Assembly: GCF_017315705.1 (NCBI RefSeq)
Contig: NZ_JAFLRF010000001.1
Coordinates: 154,479 to 218,478 of the forward strand
Direction: 5' to 3'
Length of the DNA stretch: 64,000 nt
Source: Trinickia mobilis
GTDB taxonomy: Bacteria; Pseudomonadota; Gammaproteobacteria; Burkholderiales; Burkholderiaceae
Shown here piece by piece: positions 1 to 7,805 of the stretch (position 1 is the first letter of the stretch; every line of letters begins with the position of its first letter). The notes below the pieces were generated by a model. That model worked only from the letters and a program-made list of their open reading frames with translations. It searched no databases and had not been told where the DNA came from. A program made the translations under genes and the position numbers.

Positions 1-657
1 CGAAGATAGGGCGCCGACGCTGTCGAGCACAGCGTTAAGGGTATCGATCATTTTGTTGGCCCCGCCGGCGGCGGTCAGTTCTGTACCCGCTTTTGTCGGG
101 TCCTTATACGCCGCGCTGGCGCCCTCGAAAGCTTTAGCAACATCCTTAAGCACTTTCGAGAAATCGACCGTCATCGTTTCGCTCGAGCTTGCGCCGACCT
201 GGAACGTCAATGCCGTCGAAAGCTTGCCGGCCGTGCCGTCCTTGCTGAACAGCTTTTCGCCGCCGTACGACGTGTTGGACATCACGTTGTTCAGTTGCTG
301 GCCAAGCGCGTCGTATTCCGACTGCATGGCCGCCTTGTCGGCGTCCGAAGACGAATCGTCGGCCGCTTGCGTGGCCAGATCCTTCATGCGCATCAGAACG
401 TTCTTGACTTCGTCGAACGCGCCGTTGGCCGTTTGCAGCAGCGAAGTCGCATTCTGCGTGTTGCTCGCCGCGACGGTCATGCCGCTCGTTTGCGCGCGCA
501 GGCGGGTTGCGATTTGCAGGCCGGCAGCATCGTCAGCGGCGGAATTGATCCGGAAGCCGGTGCCGAGGCGGATCATCGACTTGGTAACGTCGGATTGGGT
601 TCGCGACACGGCGTTCTGAACCATCAGCGAAGCCATGTTGGTGTGAAGACTAAGCAC
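1..657 (-). CDS. Flagellin, N-terminal part (runs off left edge)
   Basis: Structural subunit of the flagellar filament, exported by the flagellar type III apparatus. The 219 visible residues hold the flagellin N-terminal D0/D1 helical region: it opens MLSLHTNMASLMVQNAVSRT, and the segment RINSAADDAAGLQIATRLRA near residues 36-55 is the classic flagellin signature. The start is GTG at 657, with GGAG seven bases upstream. The C-terminal half lies outside the window. It is divergent from flgA, with about 150 bases between them. The opening differs from the common MLGINTN start of Burkholderia FliC and resembles second-system (lateral, LafA-type) flagellins. That, with the ToxR-like regulator next door, suggests a secondary flagellar locus; this last step is inference. 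Confidence 0.93.
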   Translation of the reverse strand, partial: MLSLHTNMASLMVQNAVSRTQSDVTKSMIRLGTGFRINSAADDAAGLQIATRLRAQTSGMTVAASNTQNATSLLQTANGAFDEVKNVLMRMKDLATQAADDSSSDADKAAMQSEYDALGQQLNNVMSNTSYGGEKLFSKDGTAGKLSTALTFQVGASSSETMTVDFSKVLKDVAKAFEGASAAYKDPTKAGTELTAAGGANKMIDTLNAVLDSVGALSS

Positions 658-805
658 GATTTTTTCTCCAGGAATTAAGACTCAAGAAACGTCACATGAC
701 GTCCTCACCCACCCAAAGGCGGCGCCTGGCTTCGAAACCTTAAGACCTTTTCGACAAACTTTCGGCTCTATAATCCGAGCACTCCTCACTCGCACCGTCG
801 GCACG

Positions 806-1516
806 ATGCCCATCAGACCCATCACAATTCGGTTTACGTTTTTGCCGCTGATCTTCATCGCAGGTGTGGCATCCGCCCGGGCGGATGCGCCGGTCGTTGC
901 ACAAGTTCGAGAGGCGGCACAGGCCTGGCTGGACAATTATGTGAAGCAGCACCAGTTGCAGGACGCGCGCGTCGAGGCCGCCGTCTTGCCGAGCCGCCGC
1001 CCGGCTCCGCCGTGCGGCAAACCTTATGAGATCGCGCCGTCCGGCAACGGCCAGCTGGGCCATCTGAAGTTCGCCGTGCGCTGCCCGAACGATGCGCGCA
1101 CAACGTTCTATCAGGTGCGCACGAGCGTATTGGCGAAGGTCGTGGTGGCGGCGGCCGCGATTCCCGCGGGCCAGCCGATCGACGTCAACGACGTCACGCT
1201 TGAAGAAGAAAACCTTGCCGCGGTGCCCGATGCGCTGACCGATCCCGCAGCGATCGCGGGCCGCGTCAGCCGCCGCGCGCTCAAGGCCGGCAGCGTCGTG
1301 CAAGCGCGTTTTCTACAGGGGGAAACCGCGGTGAAGCGCGGCCAGATGGTGCGGATCGTCGCGCGCAATCAGCAAATCGAAATCACGGCGGCGGGCACCG
1401 CGCTGCAAAACGGCGCGAAGGACGAAGTGATCCGCGTGCGCAACACGAGCACGGGCAAGATCATCGCCGCACGCGTCACCGGGCCCGGCATCGTCGAGCC
1501 GCTTACGGACCGGTGA
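806..1516 (+). CDS. flgA: Flagellar basal body P-ring formation protein FlgA
   Basis: Periplasmic chaperone for assembly of the flagellar P-ring. 236 residues. An N-terminal signal peptide is visible (hydrophobic FTFLPLIFIAGVASARA, cleaved after about residue 26). Residues about 110-175 form the SAF-type domain (VLAKVVVAAAAIPAGQPIDV, then ENLAAVPDALTDPAAIAGR), and the C-terminal part (NGAKDEVIRVRN, TGKIIAARVTGPG) matches the FlgA end region. It is divergent from the flagellin gene. Its stop overlaps the tail of the convergent ToxS-like gene by 14 bases. In standard flagellar clusters flgA neighbours flgM or flgB; neither is here, so this is the edge of a rearranged or second flagellar locus. 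Confidence 0.93.
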   Translation: MPIRPITIRFTFLPLIFIAGVASARADAPVVAQVREAAQAWLDNYVKQHQLQDARVEAAVLPSRRPAPPCGKPYEIAPSGNGQLGHLKFAVRCPNDARTTFYQVRTSVLAKVVVAAAAIPAGQPIDVNDVTLEEENLAAVPDALTDPAAIAGRVSRRALKAGSVVQARFLQGETAVKRGQMVRIVARNQQIEITAAGTALQNGAKDEVIRVRNTSTGKIIAARVTGPGIVEPLTDR

Positions 1517-1991
1517 CGCACATGCCGGCGTGGTTGTCGTTGGTCTCGACGATCCACGCATTCCGCGTGAGCTTCCTGAAGCGAAAATCGATTTCCTCGC
1601 CGGCCGCGACGAGCGGGCCCGGCACCGGCTGGGATGCCGCGTTGTCGAGCTTCGAATACGCGAGCTTGCGCACTTTGCTCAGGACGGTCCCGTCTCGCGC
1701 GAACAACATGTCGATCGTGCCGCTGCGATCGATCGATACGCACTCCTCCTCGTTCCGGTAACAGCCGCTCAAATGGATGCGTCCGGCGTCGAGCCAGAAT
1801 GAGGTCGACAGCATCGCGGTGCGCTTCGATCCGCCATCGGAGTCAAGCAAATAACGCGGCTGGTGCACCACGCATTGGCCGTGCGGCAGATCGTGATAGG
1901 CGCCGCGCGTCGTGTACCACGCTGTCCAGGCGGAGAGCGACGCAACGGCGAGAATTATTGATAGGCCGTTTCGACGAAATAGGTTTCGCAC
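1503..1991 (-). CDS. Small membrane-anchored protein, ToxS-like partner of the upstream regulator
   Basis: About 162 residues from a GTG start at 1991, chosen because the hydrophobic anchor (SIILAVASLSAWTAWYTT, residues about 10-27) begins just after it and because it overlaps the end of the upstream regulator by 37 bases, which suggests translational coupling. The rest is predicted periplasmic: mixed beta-rich sequence with several cysteines (GCYRNEEEC) and a C-terminal CVTGP. No family was recognised from sequence. The arrangement, a winged-helix regulator with one membrane span followed by a short single-span periplasmic protein, mirrors ToxR-ToxS and TcpP-TcpH. A role in stabilising or gating the regulator is inference from that arrangement. 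Its 3' end overlaps convergent flgA. Confidence 0.6.
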   Translation of the reverse strand: MRNLFRRNGLSIILAVASLSAWTAWYTTRGAYHDLPHGQCVVHQPRYLLDSDGGSKRTAMLSTSFWLDAGRIHLSGCYRNEEECVSIDRSGTIDMLFARDGTVLSKVRKLAYSKLDNAASQPVPGPLVAAGEEIDFRFRKLTRNAWIVETNDNHAGMCVTGP

Positions 1992-2863
1992 TGCTCGGGT
2001 GCCTCGTAAATGGATTTCGGACAAACAGCCAGCCAATCTTCGTTGCCCAACCCGATCTGATAGACGTAGCTGCCTTTCGCAGGCGTCACCTGGATCGATT
2101 GCAAGAGCGCCTTTTGCTTCATCTTGCCGTTCGAGAAGTAATGCACGCCGCCGACGGTCTGCGCAAACGGAAACTCGAACTTCCGGTTGCCGTCGAAGAA
2201 CGTCTTCCACGCGAGCACGCCGGCCCACGCCAGCAGCACGCCGTACACCGCGTACGTCAACGGCCGGCGCCGCTTCTTCGGTGGCGCAACACGCACCGGC
2301 GCCGCGCCATCCGGGGCGGCGTCATCCGGCGCGGCGACAGCGGCTGCGGCATCGGCAAGCGCGGCAGCAGGCTCCGCTGCGGGAACCCGCGCGGGCGCTT
2401 CGGCGCTGCCCTCGGATAGCGGCGGCTCGACTTCGCCCATGCTCGCCTCGCCGGCAGCGACAGGTTCGGCTGCCGCGACTTCGGACGCGCCGGCATGAAC
2501 TGCCACCTCGCCTGAACGCGCCGATACGGGCGTGTCGACAATCGGCTCGACCGTGCCGATGAACTTCAGGCCGAGGCGCGGCAGCGTCTTGATTAGACTT
2601 CCCGGCACGCCCTGCTCTTCGAGCTTCACGCGCAGCGACCGCACGAGCTGGTGATAGCTGCCTTCGGTCACCACCATGCCCTTGCTTTCCCACACCTGCT
2701 CGATCACAGCTTGCTTGGTGGCGTTACCCTGCATGAGCAGCGTCAGCAGTTCCGTTTCATTGGCGGCCAGCGCGGTGACGACATCATCGTGCGACAGCGT
2801 CATCAAATGGCTGTCGAACACGAGCTGATGTTCGATCAGATATTTTTCCAAAACGGCGGCCAT
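1955..2863 (-). CDS. ToxR/CadC-type membrane-bound winged-helix transcriptional regulator
   Basis: 302 residues. Residues about 25-105 form an OmpR-type winged helix without a receiver domain (ETELLTLLMQGNATKQAVIE, then SYHQLVRSLRVKLEEQG and IKTLPRLGLKFIG, the typical recognition helix and wing). A long Ala/Pro/Glu-rich linker (about 105-195) ends in basic PPKKRRR, then one membrane span at about 203-222, then a periplasmic domain with two cysteines (AVCPKSIYEAPEQCETYF) that could form a disulphide as in ToxR. It acts at the inner membrane, sensing outside and binding DNA inside. Location beside flagellin and flgA recalls LafZ, the transmembrane regulator of Flag-2 loci, so control of these flagellar genes is a reasonable inference. 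It is followed by a coupled ToxS-like gene. Confidence 0.85.
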   Translation of the reverse strand: MAAVLEKYLIEHQLVFDSHLMTLSHDDVVTALAANETELLTLLMQGNATKQAVIEQVWESKGMVVTEGSYHQLVRSLRVKLEEQGVPGSLIKTLPRLGLKFIGTVEPIVDTPVSARSGEVAVHAGASEVAAAEPVAAGEASMGEVEPPLSEGSAEAPARVPAAEPAAALADAAAAVAAPDDAAPDGAAPVRVAPPKKRRRPLTYAVYGVLLAWAGVLAWKTFFDGNRKFEFPFAQTVGGVHYFSNGKMKQKALLQSIQVTPAKGSYVYQIGLGNEDWLAVCPKSIYEAPEQCETYFVETAYQ

Positions 2864-3728
2864 CTAACTGTTCGCGAAGAGGTATTCATCAAAATGGGCT
2901 CGTTTCGCCCAGGGCCTATGCGAGCGCAAACGGTGTCGCGGGCGAATGATTGACGCCGCACCACAGCTTTCACCTCGCTATCTCAAAACGGTGCCCAAAC
3001 GTCGGAAGCGCTTAATGACGGCTCCAGTCCTTAGATCAATATAGCGCGGGTTTGGACTGTTTCCAGACTGTCCCGAATTCTAAAGGCTGCGGGGAGCGAT
3101 CAGCGAATATTTTGCGCTAGCCGATATTGCACGGCACATGACGCATAGACAAACGAATCTCAAACGAATCTAAATAAATGAACAGAATTCGCCAGACATG
3201 TCATTTTTACCGCTAGACGCCATGCTCTTTAAAAATCGCTTGCCAATCGCCCTCATTGCACGTGGCAAAGAAAATACTGGGTATCCGTATCCCGCGGTTG
3301 ATTTGTCATTGTGCAGCGCAGTGAAAGCAGCGGGATGCAAGTGACTACCGAGGTGTCGCAGAACGGCCATGGAACGGCCTATCCTTGCTCGTCGGTTGAT
3401 GTCCGCTTACGGGAGGCAGCGACCATTTGGTGTTAAGAGGACGCACGGGCGCTGTAACAGGTGGCGGCGTGTGCGAGGGACCATTTCCTAGTTCAATTGC
3501 AATGTTCGACTCGTTTACCTCCTCAGAAAACGGACGCAGGATACGCTTCGAAGCAGGAGGGCTCGCGCACGTGTTCCAATTGACTTTCGGCGGCTTTACC
3601 GGCCAACTGCTTAGCGCGGTTGAGAACCTAGCAGGTGTCCGAAATGAGGCAAATGACGGGCAGTTCCTGGGGATTTTGTCCAACTCACCAAGCGGCCCCG
3701 CCAATCGTTCAGCTCGGTTGGCTCTTCT
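2864..3728. other. Gene-poor interval, possibly decayed DNA
   Basis: No convincing gene. Short open frames on both strands between about 3345 and 3918 have no recognisable domain, lack good ribosome binding sites, and the plus-strand one runs into the ATPase gene antisense. Two adjacent copies of the 11-mer caaacgaatct occur at 3150-3171. Base composition shifts from typical high GC to AT-richer around 3000 and stays so through the ATPase gene, so this looks like the flank of an acquired segment. Confidence 0.5.
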
Positions 3729-5300
3729 TCAACCACTCGTGTCAGATGCTTCGTCCGTATCGTCGAAGTCCACATCCACATCGTCGACGTTTGCCTCGGT
3801 TACGTCAGAGTCCTCTTCCTCGACATCGTCCTCATCATCTGCGAGGCCAGGAAGGGTAATTTCGCGGGGAACCATCGTCTTGTCGCTCAGGATGTTTGCA
3901 CCCAAGATATACGCATAGAGGCTACTCGGCTGAAGTCTAAAGTTTAGGCCCTTGTATTCGAACTCTGCAGTGATGGTCTTCGTTGTTACCAGAGTGTGAT
4001 CATGGGCCAGCGTCGGATGCAACTGCGAAAATTCTACGCAATGGCGGACTAGCGAGCGGTCCTTATATGGTCTATCGCTCCATTTGACCTCGACCACCCA
4101 TTGCGGTTTTTGGCTGCTAGGGGCCAAGGAAACGATATCGATTTCGCCATTGTTCCATCGCGCATAATAAAGTTCGGCTTTTTCACTGTGCTGCCATTGA
4201 CTGAAAATTGCCGTTTCAGTGAGATTCCCCATCGTTTCAGCGTCATGCCTGACTTGCCCAAACAGTGCCGCTCGCATAGAGGGGTTCGTCAAGTAAATTT
4301 TAAAACGCATCGCACGCTTAAATCGCTTCGCGTTTTGGTCAATTCGCTCAATGCGACGAATTAAAAAGGCAGCATCCAAATATTCCAAATACCGCTTGAT
4401 GGTGTTTTTTGCGACGCCAGAGCTCTTCGAAAGCTCTTCGAGGGATACCTCGTTCCCGGTATTGTAAGCCAATACGGTGAAGAGGCGATTTAGCTCTTGA
4501 ATATCAGATATCCCATACAGGCTCGGAAGGTCGCGGAGCAAGACCTTGTCGATGATATCGCTCTTAATGTATTGGCCGGGATCAGATTTAACCGTGTCTG
4601 AAAAGACCGCCTCCGGATAGCCACCATAATTAAGATAGCAAATGAACTCCTTATTGAGTTCTTCGATGTTGGTGCATGTGTAGTGATACCTCCCCTTTGG
4701 CGTCTCTATCTTGTTGATTAAAACGTCCTCCTTATTGACAAATTGCAGGTACTCCGCAAAAGTCAATGGCGGTAAAACAAATTCGCTGAATCGGCCTGCT
4801 CCTGATTCATTGCTTTTCATACGCAACGCGGCCGCTGCAGATCCCGTGGCAATGAATTTATAGGAAAAGTAGGAATCAACCAGTGATTTTAGATGTACTT
4901 CCCATCCTTTAAGATATTGAATCTCATCGAAGAAAATATAAAGCTCACTGTTTTTGGTTAGAGTCAACAAATCCGCGTACATTTGCACGATTTTGTCTAG
5001 CCGTAGGCCTGTGTAGAGCGGTGTTTCGAGCGAGAGATAAAGGATGTTCTTGCCATCGACTCCGCTACGGAGAAGCGCTTCGATCGCATGGTAGACCATG
5101 ACTGTCTTTCCGACGCGCCGCGGACCCATAAGGACAACTGCACGTTGAATAGACCTATCGGTCACAGCGCGCAGAAAGGGCGCAAAGTACTTGCGCCGTG
5201 GCATCTTCGCATATGTGACACGGTCAGGTGCTTGGTCATCCCACCACGGGTTATCAAATTTCAGACGCCCAAGGATCTCTTCCCCAGATATTTCGAACAT
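3729..5300 (-). CDS. AAA-type ATP-binding protein with DUF4143 C-terminal domain
   Basis: 523 residues from ATG 5300, preceded by AGGAG at six bases; an in-frame ATG seven codons upstream has no such site. The Walker A is VLMGPRRVGKTVMV (about residues 52-65) and the Walker B YIFFDEIQYLKGWEVHLKSL. KFIATGSAAAAL is the sensor region typical of the AAA_14/DUF4143 family. A winged-helix-like segment follows (LEELSKSSGVAKNTIKRYLE), then the DUF4143 PD-(D/E)XK-like part (GEIDIVSL, WVVEVKWSD). The last 40 residues are an acidic tail (DDEDDVEEEDSDV), which is unusual. Family members are widespread in bacteria and archaea with undefined function. AT-rich codon use unlike both neighbours suggests recent transfer. 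Confidence 0.85.
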   Translation of the reverse strand: MFEISGEEILGRLKFDNPWWDDQAPDRVTYAKMPRRKYFAPFLRAVTDRSIQRAVVLMGPRRVGKTVMVYHAIEALLRSGVDGKNILYLSLETPLYTGLRLDKIVQMYADLLTLTKNSELYIFFDEIQYLKGWEVHLKSLVDSYFSYKFIATGSAAAALRMKSNESGAGRFSEFVLPPLTFAEYLQFVNKEDVLINKIETPKGRYHYTCTNIEELNKEFICYLNYGGYPEAVFSDTVKSDPGQYIKSDIIDKVLLRDLPSLYGISDIQELNRLFTVLAYNTGNEVSLEELSKSSGVAKNTIKRYLEYLDAAFLIRRIERIDQNAKRFKRAMRFKIYLTNPSMRAALFGQVRHDAETMGNLTETAIFSQWQHSEKAELYYARWNNGEIDIVSLAPSSQKPQWVVEVKWSDRPYKDRSLVRHCVEFSQLHPTLAHDHTLVTTKTITAEFEYKGLNFRLQPSSLYAYILGANILSDKTMVPREITLPGLADDEDDVEEEDSDVTEANVDDVDVDFDDTDEASDTSG

Positions 5301-5548
5301 TGTTGCTCCTAAGATCAGCATGCTGACGTTGATTGTCAGTCAGTTTTCAATCAAGGTCAATGCTCTGATCTTATTTTTCGTTGCCGAGGGCGCCAAGCGC
5401 TAGCTAGGGTGCGCGGTCCCAGACTTCGAGATCAATCCGGCGGACCCGTGACGAAGCAAGCGGCGCCTGCGATGGCGCCGCTAATTCGTTGCGACCAAGA
5501 CCGAGGCCGATGCCCTCCGCCCGCCGCGTCAGGACCTGTCGCGGCGCG

Positions 5549-6850
5549 CTATTGCGGCAGCACTTCTCCGCGCGTTTCAGGCGCAAACGGAATGATCAGC
5601 AGCCCGATCACGAATGCCACGGCGGTCAGCGCGACCGGTACGCCCAGCGTATGCGTATGCAGCACCGCCGCGCCGAGCAGGAAGTTCACACCTGCGCCGA
5701 TGAACCGGCCGAACGACGTGCAGAATGCAAATGCCGTCGCACGCACGCGCGTTTCGAACTGCTCGGGCAGCCACAGGCTGAAAAGCGCGAAGTTGCCGCC
5801 GAAGAAACCGAGCACGAACAGCCAGGCGATGAACGGCGCGAGACCATTGGGCAGATAGAACGCCCAGCCGAAACTCCCCGCAATCGATACCGCCATTCCG
5901 GTGAAATAGATCGCAAGCGTCTTTCTGCGCCCGACTTGCTCGGCAAGCCAAGGCAATACCAGACAGCCCAGTATCGTGCCGATCGAGAGCAAGCCGGTTG
6001 CCAGCGACGCCGTCTTGATCGCGCCGCTCTTGTCCATCCCCGACTTCGTCGCGAGCTGAATCACGGCCGACGGCTCATAGACCGCGCCCGCCCACAAGCC
6101 CACGATCGCGATCGTCAAAAGCGCGCAAGCCACCCAGGTGCGACGCCGATAGCGCGGACCGAAAATCTCGCGCAACGGCTTGACGTGGACCGTGGTGCGC
6201 GCCTCGGCCTTCTGCCACTTTTCCGTTTCCTTCACGCGCGTCAACACGAGAATCGCGACGAAGACCGGCACCGCGCCCGTCAGAAACATCGCGCGCCAGC
6301 CGAAATGCACGCCGACCGTATAGTTGAGCGCCGCCGCCAAGAAAAAGCCGGCGTAGTAGCCGGTTTGCAGATAGCCTGCGCCCATCTTGCGCCGGTCCTC
6401 GGGCCACGACTCCGCAACGTAGGTGCCCGCGAGCGCCCATTCGCCGCCGATCCCGACACCCGCGATAAAGCGGAAGATCGCAAGCTCCCACACGTTCTGC
6501 GAGAGTGCCGAAAGACCCGTGAAGATCGCGAACGTAAAGATCGTGCCGGCCAGCACCTTCGTGCGTCCGAAGCGGTCGGCGATCGGCCCCCAGATGAACG
6601 ACAAGCCCCAGCCGACCAGAAACAGCGCAAACAGCATCGAGCCGGCGAGCCCGACATTGGCCGGCGTGGCGGCGTAGCCCGAACGCGGCAGCAACTCGGT
6701 CAGCGCGGGCGTGAGCACGAGCGCGTAGATGAACGAATCCATCCCATCGAGCGTCCAGCCGGTCCACGCTCCCCAAAATCCCGCAATCTGCGAACGATTG
6801 AGCGGCGTGCGATGTCGCGCGAGCCTCGCGCGGTCCGTCATTGAACTCAT
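5549..6850 (-). CDS. MFS transporter, SHS/carboxylate-type, candidate malonate importer
   Basis: 433 residues from ATG 6850, with GGAGGAG a few bases upstream. It has 12 predicted membrane helices and the MFS signature after helix 2 (GPIADRFGRTKV) with a second copy in the C-half (LAEQVGRRKTL). The N-terminus (FWGAWTGWTLDGMDSFIYAL) is characteristic of the sialate/lactate:proton symporter group of carboxylate carriers. It is divergent from the GntR regulator that heads the malonate decarboxylase operon. The usual malonate carriers MdcL/MdcM or MdcF are absent here, so the inferred substrate is malonate or a related carboxylate. The short gap with an AT-rich palindrome suggests shared control by the GntR protein. 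Confidence 0.85.
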   Translation of the reverse strand: MSSMTDRARLARHRTPLNRSQIAGFWGAWTGWTLDGMDSFIYALVLTPALTELLPRSGYAATPANVGLAGSMLFALFLVGWGLSFIWGPIADRFGRTKVLAGTIFTFAIFTGLSALSQNVWELAIFRFIAGVGIGGEWALAGTYVAESWPEDRRKMGAGYLQTGYYAGFFLAAALNYTVGVHFGWRAMFLTGAVPVFVAILVLTRVKETEKWQKAEARTTVHVKPLREIFGPRYRRRTWVACALLTIAIVGLWAGAVYEPSAVIQLATKSGMDKSGAIKTASLATGLLSIGTILGCLVLPWLAEQVGRRKTLAIYFTGMAVSIAGSFGWAFYLPNGLAPFIAWLFVLGFFGGNFALFSLWLPEQFETRVRATAFAFCTSFGRFIGAGVNFLLGAAVLHTHTLGVPVALTAVAFVIGLLIIPFAPETRGEVLPQ

Positions 6851-6988
6851 CTTGCTCCTCCGGTGATACGGTTGAACATCTAGCCTCAAATGAACTCGCG
6901 AGCGTGCGGCACAGGCCGCACGCTCGCGTCGGATACGCGCCAGGCCTCGGTCTTTTTATGGGGTTTGCCCGATTGGCGAGTTCGTATT

Positions 6989-6998
6989 TTATATATAA
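6989..6998. promoter_or_regulatory. AT-rich palindrome, candidate operator of the GntR/FCD regulator
   Basis: TTATATATAA is a perfect 10-bp palindrome inside a longer AT-rich stretch (6985-7004) in otherwise GC-rich DNA, 12 bases before the start of the GntR gene and between the divergent MFS and mdc units. GntR regulators of mdc operons (MdcY in Acinetobacter) are known to bind short AT-rich palindromes near the promoter. Function here is inferred; the stretch could also simply be a -10 region. Confidence 0.4.
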
Positions 6999-7009
6999 TA
7001 TTTGACATC

Positions 7010-7798
7010 ATGAACGACGCAACGACTCGTTTTCCCCTAGACGACCCGTCCGGCACGAGCGTGCTGCCGGGCACGATTACTGTCGCGGAACGCGCGAGCA
7101 CGTCGCGGATGATCGCGAACGCGCTGCGCACGGCGATCGTCGACGGTACCCTCGCGCCTGGCGCACCGCTGCGCCAGGACGCCATCGCGCGGCACTTTTC
7201 CGTCAGCGCGATTCCGGTGCGCGAAGCGTTGCGCCAGCTCGAAAGCGAAGGCTGGGCGAAGGTCGAGATGCACAAGGGCGCGACCGTCGCGCCCTTGTCG
7301 GCCGATGAAGCGCGGGAGATCTACGAAATTCGCGCCGCGCTCGAAAGCCTCGCGATCGGCCTCGCGATTCCCGCCCATACGCAAGCTTCGCTACGGCATT
7401 CGGAAGCGCTGTGCAAGGCGGCGTCTGCCGAAGCGGACCCGTCGCTTTACGTCGCGCGCAACGAAGCGTTTCATATGAGCCTCTACGAGCCCGCCGCGCG
7501 GCCGCAGCTCTTTGAAATGATCGGCGTGCTGCACCGGCGCGGCGAACGCTATCTGCGGCTCAAGTTCGGCTTGCCGGCGTACAAGGGCGAGTCCGATCGC
7601 GAACATGCGGCGCTGCTCAAGGCCGTGCGCCGGCACGATGTCGCTGCCGCGCAAGCGCTCGTCACCGGACATCTGCTCGGCACCGGCGAGCTGCTGTATC
7701 GTTTCCTCTGCGAAAACGCGGAGGCCATCTGTGCCGGTACCCCGTCAACCACTCGCAAGCCGCGCGCGAAACGCGAGCGCGCCCCCACCGGGAGCTGA
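7010..7798 (+). CDS. GntR family regulator (FCD type) of the malonate operon
   Basis: 262 residues. The N-terminal winged helix (about 25-90) shows IANALRTAIVDGTLAPGAPL and FSVSAIPVREALRQLESEGW, the GntR recognition helix. The C-terminal FCD effector domain follows (EIYEIRAALESLAIGLA, FHMSLYEPA, REHAALLKAVRRHD). The start ATG 7010 was chosen because the frame upstream of it encodes no conserved sequence and crosses the AT-rich promoter region. It stops 7 bases before mdcA on the same strand, so it is probably the first gene of the operon, and it is divergent from the MFS carrier. By position it is the counterpart of MdcY, a GntR repressor relieved by malonate; Pseudomonas uses the LysR protein MdcR instead. 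Confidence 0.87.
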   Translation: MNDATTRFPLDDPSGTSVLPGTITVAERASTSRMIANALRTAIVDGTLAPGAPLRQDAIARHFSVSAIPVREALRQLESEGWAKVEMHKGATVAPLSADEAREIYEIRAALESLAIGLAIPAHTQASLRHSEALCKAASAEADPSLYVARNEAFHMSLYEPAARPQLFEMIGVLHRRGERYLRLKFGLPAYKGESDREHAALLKAVRRHDVAAAQALVTGHLLGTGELLYRFLCENAEAICAGTPSTTRKPRAKRERAPTGS

Positions 7799-7805
7799 TC
7801 CGCCG

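Noticed and set aside
3427-3918. Plus-strand frame of 163 codons antisense to the end of the ATPase gene
   Set aside because: No domain, Ser-rich tail produced by reading the acidic-tail codons backwards, and poor start context.
7605-7805. Longer mdcA frame starting inside the gntR gene
   Set aside because: The extra residues are an out-of-frame reading of gntR; MdcA homology and the ribosome site begin at 7806.
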